Of a stretch of 64,000 bases of DNA, positions 27,227 to 36,497 are shown in pieces. Origin of the DNA: CBDCWQ01 sp965223435 (lineage in GTDB: Bacteria; Myxococcota; Kuafuiibacteriia; Kuafuiibacteriales; Kuafuiibacteriaceae); contig CBDCWQ010000020.1 in NCBI GenBank assembly GCA_965223435.1, positions 186,001-250,000 on the forward strand. The letters run 5' to 3'. Under the pieces are notes generated by a model. That model saw nothing but the letters and a program-made list of their open reading frames with translations, ran no database searches and was not told where the DNA came from. The position numbers and the translations under genes were made by a program. The first letter of the stretch is position 1, and every line of letters begins with the position of its first letter.

Positions 27227-30200
27227 TTTGTGCCACGTTCACGGGGCCTTGCTGCGCGAGCAAGGTCCACACTGTTTTTGACTCGAAATCGACCAGCCCT
27301 GAAGGTCGAGGCGCCAAGAATCGATCGGTTCGCGCGTCAAACGAGGCGCCCTGAAGGGGGGAAAGAATCGCGAATGCCGACGGATCAAGCCAACCAAAAC
27401 GTGCCTCTAGAAGTTCGTCAACGGCGCGCTCCACTTCGTGACAAGGAAGACCGAAAAACGCTTCCAAGCCGTAAGATGCACGAGCGATCAATGGATCTGA
27501 TGGGCAAAGATTTCTTAGCCGGTAGACGGCGCCCGCAACATGCTGTTCGTAGGGGACCTCGACGAATCGGTCCACCCACAATCCTTTGGGAACGTCTTGC
27601 TGGAGCAGGCCAAAGGCAAAGTCGATGGCGGTGAGATCTTGGATGACCGCGTCGATTCCATCAACCCCCAAAGGAGAAGCGAAAAGAGACCCCATGATCT
27701 CCACATAGTTTTCGGCCAAGCGGGACAGGGCATGTTCTTTTTGCTGGCCACGGACAAAAGAACCCTCAGCTGCACTTTGAGGGGGCATGAACGCACCTCC
27801 GGGATTTGCGTCAGACAGGATCAGGAGCGAAGCGTCGGTCGCGGAAAGTTGCGTGGGGTCGTCAAAGCGGAGCAAGTTCAATAGACGGAGCGCCTCTTGG
27901 CGCGGATCGATGGAAAAGACGGCTCGTTGCACCAACAGCTTGGCCGACGCGGCGTCTGCCCATCGGTGTGCCCGTCCGTCGTGGGGTACCGAGGGCTCTG
28001 TGGATGCTTGCTCGGAAAAAAGGTCCTCGAGAAGCTTTGTTGCGTCTTCGTACCGGCTACGCGAGGCCAAAAACAGACCACACAGGACGTACACGTGCGC
28101 CTGACCGCTCAGGACCTTCGTCCCCGACGCGGTCAGGCGCGCGACCGGATGTTTGTCGGGAGAATGGAAACAAAGACTGTCGAGCGCGCGACCCATCGTT
28201 TCTGACCGATGCTGAAACGTGCTCAAAGACGCCCCTTCATCCAAAACCTTCGATGCCGCTTGCAGCGCAAAAAAAGCCATGACGTTGTCTGCGACGTGGA
28301 CCGTGGCCGGTTCTTCGTGGCTTTCCCAGATGAGTCCGGAATACGGGCGGGGCAAAGGTTCAGGCGGCTCCGTAAGGAGTGCTTCGAGGGTGTGTGCAAG
28401 GCGTTCGCGTAAAGATGGATTGAGTTGTCCCCGTTGTGCTTCGCGTTCTGCCCAGCGAAAAAGTGCGTAAAGCGCCAAAGCGGGCCGTGAGGAGGGTAAG
28501 GCCTCACTCGGCCCGCTACCGCCCGTATCTTCGAGCCACGCCAGACTGGGGAATCGAAGCACCGGTCCGGGGTCTTGGGCCAGCGCGAGAAGCGCCTCGG
28601 CCCACGCCTGCCCAGAAACATCATCCTGTTGATGAAGAGCGGCCAACAAAGCCAGCGCTTGGTCTTCGACCGACACATAAGACCGCCCGTCTCGGGTACC
28701 GGACACCAAGAAGGCATGCTCGGCGAGGGATCCCTCAAACGCCCCGACCGGCAACCATCGCGTTCGCGCCTGAAGCTGGGTGTAGGCCGCTTCCTTCAGC
28801 GCGTCGGCCTGCCCGGGCGGCACCGTCCTCGCGTAGTCTAACAACGGTCTATCCGGGGCCCGATCGCGGGCCGCAAAATCGTCGTGGACGTCGATGAACC
28901 AGAGCGCTGCGGTGTTCGACCAAAGAAGCGTCGACAAATCTTGGATACGCTCACTGGAATAGGCGAACCCGTGATCACGTACAAAGGCCTGCACTTGTGC
29001 CCACATGTGACGTGATTGTTTCCGAAAAACCTCCGACCGCTTGCGCTTGGGATGGGCGTCCGCGAAGGTGCGAAGGCCCCCGATGAGGCCCATCGTGGCT
29101 TCGAGGTGGTAAGAGGATTCCTGCCGCGCGTTCTCGAGAATGTAAGGGTCTCGAAAAGTGTTCAGAAAGTAGTGTGCCCCGTAGTATGATTGCCCCCTAA
29201 ATTCCTTTTCGGAGGCGAATGTCCTCACTGTATAGTCCAGGCATTGAGCGAGCTTGGTCACTTCTTCGTCATTGAGCTCGTCGTGGTTCACAAAGAGCGC
29301 AAGCCAGCTACAATTGTCGACCGCAACATGTTTGCTCGCGCGAAAAACCGCACCCGCCGCTTCTTCTGAGAACGCCCCTCCCGTCACGACGCGGCCGAGG
29401 TCCAAGGAGGCCTCGTTCGGATCCACCACGGTGTTTCGCCAATCGTCGGAGTCCCACAAGAGCTCAAAAATGCCCCGGCGCAATTCGTCTCTCCATCCCC
29501 GGAGCGCGTCCTTATCAGGGACCTCGAGAAGCTCAGCGTGTTTCAGGGCGTGGTTGAGGACGCTTAAGACGTCGAGATTGTGCTCCGTCACCACGTTTTC
29601 CGCCTGAACGCGTCGCTTGAGGACTGAAAACGAGCGCAGCGTGGGGTCTTGGGTATCGGGCTCGTCGGTAAGCACCAGGGGTTCGATTTCGACGTATTTG
29701 CCCGCGGGGGTCTCAACCCGCTGCCGCACCACGGGAGGATGGAGGGGATCAAAAGCATCGTACCCGAGCGCATCCAAGATGTCGTAATAAGCGAGTCGAA
29801 CGTGCCCATCGTCTACAATGCCAAGGTCCCGGGGGGCGTCGGCCTTTTGGAGACCAGCAGTCGTCCACCCGGCGGTCATCAAGCTTACGCAAGACTGGGT
29901 TTCGCAGCTTTTTGGATCAACCCGAAGTCTATCCTCAGGCCGGATGCGGGCACGATGCTGCAGAAGGCCGGCAAGCGCCGCGTGATAACAGGCCTTGAGC
30001 GCATCTGTTTCAGCCCCATGGCCTCCATCGGCCGCGGCGCGCGACACCAAAAAAGCACCCAGACCGTGAATGACCCAGGCGTTGGCGCCGGTCACCAAGC
30101 GTGCATCCTTCCAGGGGTCGAGGGTGTTCCAGGAGAAATGCCACCCTCGAATCATGGGTTCTCGCGTGCCCACCGCGTAGACCGCGTGGGCACACAAGTA

Positions 30201-33200
30201 CCGTGCAAGGCCTCGTGCTTGCACCCAGTCTTCGCGGTCACGGGAGCGGGACAGTTGCGCAAGGGCAATGCCCTGGGTGTAGGCCCACACCCGCTCGAGG
30301 CGGGCGAGGTGGTTCGAGTCATGGAGGGACGCCAAACGAAAGAGGTCGTTTTCTTTGAGGCCCCACTCTTGTTGTAAAAAGGCCCATTGATCTTGGCTGG
30401 CGTAGTCTTTCCAATATTCTGGATCATAAAGAGGGGAGTCCGGCGCGTACAAATTGCCTGTCTCATGGCTGTGCGGATCCAGCTGGTACTCCACAAAATA
30501 GTCGTGCCGTTGATTCGAATCGGAATCGATCTTGGTACGGTGGAGCTCATTCCGAAGTCTTCGAGCCGCCCGGTTGTTGCTCGAGACGTCGCCCGCTACG
30601 GTCTCGACGCTGAGTTCCTTCCTCGCTTCTGGGGAGCTCCCAGCCACCGCCAAAGAGGTCGCCGGGTCTTGCCGCCCGACCGAAAACGCCGCGCCTCCCT
30701 CAAAAAAAATCCCTGTTTGCTGCTTCTTGCGCTCCTGTGCGACGGCGTCCCCACCACTTGTCCATGGGTCTCCGTCGCCCAGCGATGACCGTGGTGCGCC
30801 AGACTGACCCCAAAGAGGTTGCGGGGATGCTTGAGCATCGCCGGCAGGTTCGCGCGTCGGTTCAGTCGTGGTCGGTATTTTAGAATCACGCGCAGCGGTC
30901 CAAGCTTGTTCTTTAGAGTTTGCAGCGGAATCGCGGGTTGAGTCGGAATCGACTGCCGCCGAGGCGAGCCCCGCGTGTTCGGAAAATGCTCGGTATGCTG
31001 GCGTATCCGCCCATCGTGTATCGTCGACCGAGTCGATGCTGAAGATCTGCCACTTTTGGAACGCATCATTTTGCCACGTGCCCAGCGCCCAGTCCTCCTT
31101 GTTTTGGGTGATGCCAAGCGTTTTTCCGGCCAGCGGACGTTGAGCTGCTTTTATCGCTTTTGATTCATCCCATGTGCCTTCGCGCTCGTAGAAGTACCAG
31201 TTTTTAGGATGCACGCGATCGGGATCGTAGGAGGCTTCGTTTGCCTGAAATGCGCGTGAGTGCACAAGATCCGAGGGACGATCTTCATTCACCGACTTAG
31301 CCCTGGGAGAGCTGTATTGGTCCTTTTTCTGGGCATGGCGAAATCCTAATTGCTTTTTTCTCTGGCCTTCTGGTTCGACTGGGCACTCCCCATTCGCAGG
31401 TGGAGTCGTGGGAGGGGTCGCGGGGCCGTGTTCTCCCGTCCAGGATTCGTTGCGAACGGGTTTGTTGTCCCAACGTCGAGTCTGGTAAGCCAAGATGCTT
31501 ATTTTCTTTTCGTCCAGCACAAGAGAAGGATGGGTCACAAAGGCCTCATCACAATGAAACAAATAGGGGCCAAACGTTGGCTCTTTGGGCACAAATGGGA
31601 ACTCATCGTAGATATCCAGGCAGCCACGAACCTGGGCCTCTTCGTGCGGCTGGATCTCTTCGAGCGCCAGATCGTAGCGCTCTCGCGTGAAAGCGTAACA
31701 GGGACAATCGGCATCGCCTTCGCACTCCGACGGATACGGAACCCAGTAGTCCACAACAATGGTATTTGGGTATCGTCGGTGCACGTCGAACACGTTTGAC
31801 GCTGGGCCGCTCTGATCCTGAAGGTAATAGACCTTGTTTCCCTCCCCCCACACGAGATGGTGGCGCCCAAGATGATCGTAGGCGGAGTCGAGACCGCGTT
31901 TCCAAACGTTTCCCTTGCGAAGAAGTTGAGGCGCCCCGGAAAACGAAACACCGCCGTCGGCACTTTCGATGAATCGAATCCGCGAGTCGAAGACCGCTCC
32001 ATCCGTGCCTTGTGATTCTTCGATCCAGGCCACCGAGACCCGCTCGCCGCCTGCGCTGATGGTGACGTCATCGATCGTGAGCCCTGGCGACGCGGTCGCC
32101 AAAGAAACAGACGGCGCTTCAGGGCCCGACTTGGTTTGGCGAACGTAGCGAAGTTGTCCTCCCTCTGCGTCACCCCCTTGCTCGACGTATACAAAATGGG
32201 TCGTCTCTGTCGTCTCGTGCCGAACGACGGCCCGATCGGAAAGCGCCGCTTCCCCCCGGCCACCGGCAGTTTGATGGGGATTTCCGAATCCATTCAGGGA
32301 CACCCGAAATGGGTAAGAAAACCGAGACACCTTGTTCGGTCCGCCAGGCTCTCGCACAAAAGCAGTCAGCTGATACTCGTACCGTCGACCCAGAGCGATT
32401 TGTGAATCTCGGTAGCTGAGTTGCGCTTCGCCTTCCGTCAGCCGGATGCCATCTCGGTACACTTGGTAGCCAAGGTCTGTGCCCCCAGGAATCTTGGCCC
32501 CGTTTTGGAACCGGATGGGGGCCTTCCATTGCAGCTGAACGGCTTCATCGTTTATCCAGACCTGAACCCCATGAGGAGGCATGGGAATATCCGAAGCCGA
32601 GGCTTCCGAAGGCCCAAAAGGTGTGACGGCGTCTCGACGGAATACCCAGACGATTTCGCCCGGCGCCAGATGGGCGCTCACGGGAGTCGGCTCGTAGAGG
32701 GTATAGGTCTGTGACGCCGGGTCCCAGCGAGCAACACGCGTGACGTCAGGTCCCAAGGGGGATGGCCCGTCCGGAACCCCTAACATACTCCAGCCCGGAG
32801 GCGCTGAACGTGAGGAAGAAGGGGCGGGCGACCAGGGGCCTCGAGGCCACAGTCCCACTTCCGGGACATAGATCCACTGCGTTCCGCGCCCAGCGGGCTT
32901 CGGCGTTGGCGACCAGGACCCATCGTTTCGAAGCGACCAGATGGCTTTGCTGGGGATCGATCCCGCGGAGGCCAACGACACGCCGTCCTCCCCGCCTCCC
33001 CCCACGAGGTTCCACCCCGGCTGTAGGGCGAGCGTTGGAAGAATCGTGTCAGGGGAGCTTGATTCCCCTACAACGTTCATCGAACCGGTGTCTCGCTCCG
33101 TCAGGCCCCAAGGTCCGTACGGAGACGAGACCTGCGCTTTTGCGGGCGAGGATGGCGTCCGTCCCAGCGGATGCGCGTCGTGTCCCCCGACCGAAACCCA

Positions 33201-33311
33201 TGCGTCCCTCGGGGCAAAGATTTCGGGGGCGGAAGAGGCCAACCCATGGGGGACTGATGACAAGAATACCCCACCCAACACCGTCGAAAAAACCTGTATT
33301 ACGGGAACCAT
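27105..33311 (-). CDS. Giant paralog family, member 1: N-terminal 2,068 residues
   Basis: The ATG at 33311 with GGAG upstream starts a signal peptide (VPVIQVFSTVLGGVFLSS); the frame reaches 33386 without support. Paired 'GWNL' modules follow (PGWNLVGG, PPGWSMLG), then a fibronectin type III-like domain near residues 250-340, and a beta-propeller-like region with YDHLGRHHLVWGEGNKVYYL. An alpha-helical toroid-like domain lies at about 1000-1475 with RVWAYTQGIALAQ, WHFSWNT, VVTEHNLDVLSVLNHA, AVDNCSWLAL and YHLEATMGLI. More helical repeats follow (VEDQALALLAAL, VADNVMAFFAL), which may be a second toroid. Stop at 27105 follows a frameshift. The layout suggests an exported carbohydrate-active or structural protein. 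Confidence 0.78.
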   Translation of the reverse strand: MVPVIQVFSTVLGGVFLSSVPHGLASSAPEIFAPRDAWVSVGGHDAHPLGRTPSSPAKAQVSSPYGPWGLTERDTGSMNVVGESSSPDTILPTLALQPGWNLVGGGGEDGVSLASAGSIPSKAIWSLRNDGSWSPTPKPAGRGTQWIYVPEVGLWPRGPWSPAPSSSRSAPPGWSMLGVPDGPSPLGPDVTRVARWDPASQTYTLYEPTPVSAHLAPGEIVWVFRRDAVTPFGPSEASASDIPMPPHGVQVWINDEAVQLQWKAPIRFQNGAKIPGGTDLGYQVYRDGIRLTEGEAQLSYRDSQIALGRRYEYQLTAFVREPGGPNKVSRFSYPFRVSLNGFGNPHQTAGGRGEAALSDRAVVRHETTETTHFVYVEQGGDAEGGQLRYVRQTKSGPEAPSVSLATASPGLTIDDVTISAGGERVSVAWIEESQGTDGAVFDSRIRFIESADGGVSFSGAPQLLRKGNVWKRGLDSAYDHLGRHHLVWGEGNKVYYLQDQSGPASNVFDVHRRYPNTIVVDYWVPYPSECEGDADCPCYAFTRERYDLALEEIQPHEEAQVRGCLDIYDEFPFVPKEPTFGPYLFHCDEAFVTHPSLVLDEKKISILAYQTRRWDNKPVRNESWTGEHGPATPPTTPPANGECPVEPEGQRKKQLGFRHAQKKDQYSSPRAKSVNEDRPSDLVHSRAFQANEASYDPDRVHPKNWYFYEREGTWDESKAIKAAQRPLAGKTLGITQNKEDWALGTWQNDAFQKWQIFSIDSVDDTRWADTPAYRAFSEHAGLASAAVDSDSTRDSAANSKEQAWTAARDSKIPTTTEPTREPAGDAQASPQPLWGQSGAPRSSLGDGDPWTSGGDAVAQERKKQQTGIFFEGGAAFSVGRQDPATSLAVAGSSPEARKELSVETVAGDVSSNNRAARRLRNELHRTKIDSDSNQRHDYFVEYQLDPHSHETGNLYAPDSPLYDPEYWKDYASQDQWAFLQQEWGLKENDLFRLASLHDSNHLARLERVWAYTQGIALAQLSRSRDREDWVQARGLARYLCAHAVYAVGTREPMIRGWHFSWNTLDPWKDARLVTGANAWVIHGLGAFLVSRAAADGGHGAETDALKACYHAALAGLLQHRARIRPEDRLRVDPKSCETQSCVSLMTAGWTTAGLQKADAPRDLGIVDDGHVRLAYYDILDALGYDAFDPLHPPVVRQRVETPAGKYVEIEPLVLTDEPDTQDPTLRSFSVLKRRVQAENVVTEHNLDVLSVLNHALKHAELLEVPDKDALRGWRDELRRGIFELLWDSDDWRNTVVDPNEASLDLGRVVTGGAFSEEAAGAVFRASKHVAVDNCSWLALFVNHDELNDEEVTKLAQCLDYTVRTFASEKEFRGQSYYGAHYFLNTFRDPYILENARQESSYHLEATMGLIGGLRTFADAHPKRKRSEVFRKQSRHMWAQVQAFVRDHGFAYSSERIQDLSTLLWSNTAALWFIDVHDDFAARDRAPDRPLLDYARTVPPGQADALKEAAYTQLQARTRWLPVGAFEGSLAEHAFLVSGTRDGRSYVSVEDQALALLAALHQQDDVSGQAWAEALLALAQDPGPVLRFPSLAWLEDTGGSGPSEALPSSRPALALYALFRWAEREAQRGQLNPSLRERLAHTLEALLTEPPEPLPRPYSGLIWESHEEPATVHVADNVMAFFALQAASKVLDEGASLSTFQHRSETMGRALDSLCFHSPDKHPVARLTASGTKVLSGQAHVYVLCGLFLASRSRYEDATKLLEDLFSEQASTEPSVPHDGRAHRWADAASAKLLVQRAVFSIDPRQEALRLLNLLRFDDPTQLSATDASLLILSDANPGGAFMPPQSAAEGSFVRGQQKEHALSRLAENYVEIMGSLFASPLGVDGIDAVIQDLTAIDFAFGLLQQDVPKGLWVDRFVEVPYEQHVAGAVYRLRNLCPSDPLIARASYGLEAFFGLPCHEVERAVDELLEARFGWLDPSAFAILSPLQGASFDARTDRFLAPRPSGLVDFESKTVWTLLAQQGPVNVAQSAPVAVLRPQFRERLARAIEGLSRGESERQDPSPLRALPP

Positions 33312-33727
33312 GCGCAACTCCGTCGAACCATTTCCCGGGAGTTGGCACCCGCACCCACGCGTGTGGCTTTGTGCCGTGTCAGCCATTCATGTGGCTGCCC
33401 CCCCCGAAGCGGGGCTAGCCATGCCACCCGCTTCCCCAAAGGGCAAATCGAAAGCGCCCAATCCAAAGCCTACCCAGTTAGGGGGGCCGCACCAATCGGT
33501 TCGGGCGCGCCACGGCGACCCGGTCACCTCGATTGCGAAACGCGAAGCCGCGCCGTTCACAATGAATTGCCTTACGTGGACGATTCTCTTCAGTGTGGAG
33601 AGTAGGCATCTGATTCAGGAGACATTTTTCGACAGATGTTCAGGGCTTCCCTGAGGACCGCGGGACAGGTGGCGGTCTACCGATGGTGGAAATAACCCAA
33701 GACGGCCTCGTCAAGGACTCCAGCGGA
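33312..33727. other. Intergenic region upstream of giant member 1
   Basis: About 415 bp between the start of the giant gene and the end of the decayed SpvB-like gene. It contains short open frames without homology. No repeat or clear promoter was recognised. Confidence 0.45.
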
Positions 33728-35040
33728 CTACTTGGTTAGCGCGGAGTGTTTATCGTATGCAAGCCTCCAGTCGACCTCCGACAGCAAAAGTGAACCGGTT
33801 CTCCAGTTGGCACTGGCCTCGCGGATGACAAAAGGGACTTCGTATTGGAATGTCGTCGCGTAGTCGACGTCGGGATCAAGGCCAATGCTGTACAGTCGCA
33901 GTACGCCCCCGAATGAAACATCTCCCGAAAAATAGGAGGCTTCTAAGTGTCCGGGATTAAAGGCGGCTCCATAGACCGTACCCACTGGCCATGACCTTGC
34001 GGGCAATCGCGCCGCCGTTATAGGTCATGTCGCAGGGCGGGAGTTTTAGAGCGGCCGGTTCGGGTTCGTGTCCCTTCGTCGAAAGATGCGCGCTGAGTTC
34101 GGTTACGCTTGCGGACATGAGTCCAGGGGACTTCGCCGGGCCAGACAAAAAGTCGGTGCGGCCATCGCCATCAAAGTCTCCGTGGACGTAGACTTTGCCG
34201 CCCGCCGCAAGAACGCGAGAAAGCTTCGATGACTTGAACTTGAGGGGATCGCGATGACCACCTCGCCACTGGAACTGGCTCGGAGGAAATGCGTAGCGCT
34301 CTTGATCCCCGGCCACCTCTTGAATCGAAGTGATCTGGCTGTGCTTCGAAACGGGGCTTTGCTGGTAGGAAATCCGGTATTCTCGAACCACTTTATCTTG
34401 TGCGCGGGTTACGATTTTTTTCACCCGACGGGTGAGCATCCAGTAGCGGCGGCCTCATACCGGATCGGAGCGTCCGGACGTTCTTGTTCGTAGACCAGTT
34501 CGACAGAGTTGTCAGATGCGAGACCGAGACCCTGATGACCACCGTAATCGATGCGTTTGAGGTGGTGATGGTTGTACTTATCGAGGCCGTAGATGAAAGT
34601 CATATCGTTCCCGTTGCGATCCGATATATGGCTGAGTTTCCAGTCGAGCTTTCCGTTGCGGGCGTTTTCGGTCTTGCCAAATTCCATGATCAAACCTGTT
34701 TTGGTAAAGGCCTTGAAATAGCCATCTTCGAACCGAAAGAACGTGAAGCTATCAATCTCGGTCCGGTACCCAGATACGGGCTGAAGGTACTTCCCGCTGA
34801 CCAGGCGCAGCCTCTGTCCGTTGAAGCTCAGGCGGTCAAGTCCATCGAAATCAACGGGGTCCGAAACCCCATCGTGGACTAGGCTCGACGGCGTCCGTAC
34901 CATTGAGGAAAGACCCGAAAGCGACCAGCCTTCCCCGAGAATGCCGTTTGCGGATGAGCCGCTGCTGTAAGACAGCGAGAGATCGGGCTGGAGTCCCGCA
35001 GTGCCCGGTGGGACCACGATCGGAATCGAGTAGGTCGCCG
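33728..35040 (-). pseudogene. Decayed SpvB/TcdB N-terminal-type toxin gene fragment
   Basis: The 5' part (about 35090-34421) is unmistakable SpvB/TcdB-like sequence: YSIPIVVPPGTAGLQPDLSL, GILGEGWSLSGLSS, ISDRNGNDMTFIYG. A one-base frameshift near 34450 moves reading to the frame 34439-33957, which continues with LTRRVKKI, VVREYRISYQ, ITSIQEVAG and an FG-GAP motif VHGDFDGDGRTDFL. A second shift leads to 34006-33728. There is no start codon, an in-frame stop lies just upstream near 35093, and the usual 1,500-2,500-residue Rhs/Tc body is absent. This is the remnant of an Rhs or Tc-toxin-like protein. Confidence 0.8.
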
Positions 35041-35057
35041 CGCCATGACTGTTGTCC

Positions 35058-35308
35058 GAAGTCCATTCGGCCCACCCGTGGCCCTCGATTCACGGAAACC
35101 AAGGTGCTTCTTTCGGATGCAAGGCAACTGAGTCGAGGGAATTCATCCCTGGGTTCACTTCGAAGGCACCCGCGTCGGCTGTCGACGGGCGTAGCTTCGG
35201 TCACTGCCCCTTCGGCCTTGCGGGTTCCGGTCCGGGGTCCATTCGGCCCACCCGTGGCCCTCGGGTCACGGAAACTAAGGTGCTTCTTTCGGATGGAATG
35301 ACAAGTGA
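35058..35308. repeat. Two direct copies of a 60-bp dispersed repeat
   Basis: Copies at about 35060-35120 and 35237-35297 share CATTCGGCCCACCCGTGGCC, then ACGGAAAC and AAGGTGCTTCTTTCGGATG, with three mismatches. Their complement CGGGTGGGCCGAAT matches the core of the 172-bp repeat at 39.6-40.3 kb. One copy forms the 5' edge of the decayed SpvB-like gene. Confidence 0.75.
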
Positions 35309-35386
35309 TCCGAGGGATAAACACGATCTTCGTCACCATGGTACGGACGCACTTTAGGCTGAGCGCTTTTCTTGGCCACAAGACAC

Positions 35387-35884
35387 TTATTGTCGTTGGG
35401 CGTGACAGGTGCCGCATGCTCCACCGACGCGAGCGGCCGGCAGAAATCGGGGTGGCGTGGCCTCCGCTGCTTCGACTCCGTGCTGGACAGCTTGCACGAA
35501 CGTATCGAGGTGGCGATCAAGGACGGGGTGGTTGGACTGAAGGGCGCTGCCCCGGAGACCCTTTGCCGTCGTTTCGAGGCCCCGAAGCCAAAAGAGCACT
35601 TCGCTTTGATCTGGTTGGCTCCCGGCCGTAAACATGGCATGCTCCAGTGCACCGTTCAGCTGCACCAGGTGGTAGGCCAGTTCATGCATTTTGCTCTTGA
35701 GCTCCTGCTTTTCAAGATACGCAAAGCTCGGTGGGTAAGTATGGCGCCGAATCGCTTTCGGTGACGAACAAGCCCCTAAAAAGAAGATCGGGAGGAGGGC
35801 GATCGTCTTACACCAACAGAAGACGCTCCGGGGACCTGCCCGCCGTACGTCGTTGTGTACACTGGGTGCGGATTTTCGTTTCAT
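35387..35884 (-). CDS. Cytochrome c'-like lipoprotein
   Basis: The ATG at 35884 gives a signal ending in the lipobox LGACSS. The mature protein is almost all helical and ends in a haem-binding motif CGTCH four residues from the C-terminus, the position seen in class II (cytochrome c'-type) four-helix-bundle cytochromes. The length of 165 residues including the signal matches that family. It would sit in the periplasm, attached to a membrane. It overlaps nothing and has no redox partners nearby. The longer frame to 36094 has no support. Confidence 0.72.
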   Translation of the reverse strand: MKRKSAPSVHNDVRRAGPRSVFCWCKTIALLPIFFLGACSSPKAIRRHTYPPSFAYLEKQELKSKMHELAYHLVQLNGALEHAMFTAGSQPDQSEVLFWLRGLETTAKGLRGSALQSNHPVLDRHLDTFVQAVQHGVEAAEATPPRFLPAARVGGACGTCHAQRQ

Positions 35885-36497
35885 GCAGGACAACGAAAAG
35901 CAAGGCTTGTGCCAAACTCGGCCGAACGTTCCTTGGTCATCACCGGCCGCTCGTCGAAGCTCCCATGTTTCCCCATCGTCCCGTGGCTTGGGTCCTAGGG
36001 TACGGTTTGGTGACGTTCCCAAACACCGCCGGCTGGCTGTATGGGGCCCAGGACCAAACGGGTCAAGCGTCTCGAGGGTGCGCCTAAGAATCACGACGCG
36101 TTGCTCACCGCACCGTGTGCGACCTCTGGACTTGGAGACAGTACGCGTTGACGAATGAATGACCGCTCTGTCTACGTATTTGCCAACTGAATTTCATGTG
36201 AAGCGTGGGTACATCGGCGGTCGGCCAAGGGGCTTGGATTTTGAGCCTTTGCGATGCCAGGCGATGACGATTTTGGGCTTGGTGAGCCCGTCGCATTTCA
36301 GCGACTCCACAACCGTCCCCTTTCTCGTGGGCGTCCCTCCAATTCAGTCTCGGTGAAATGCAGCGCGCGCTCAGTATCGGCTCCGGCCGGACAAGCCTCA
36401 CAAGACAAGGCGATCAACGGCCAGAGTGGAATGATTTTCGGAGGAAATAGGTGGTTCTTGATTGATCTGAACGTCTGTTTAGGTCAATCAAAGTGCT
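35885..36497. other. Intergenic region between divergent genes
   Basis: A 613-bp stretch between the cytochrome-like gene (minus) and the HNH gene (plus). Short frames here have no recognisable homology. It should contain both promoters; none was identified. Confidence 0.45.
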
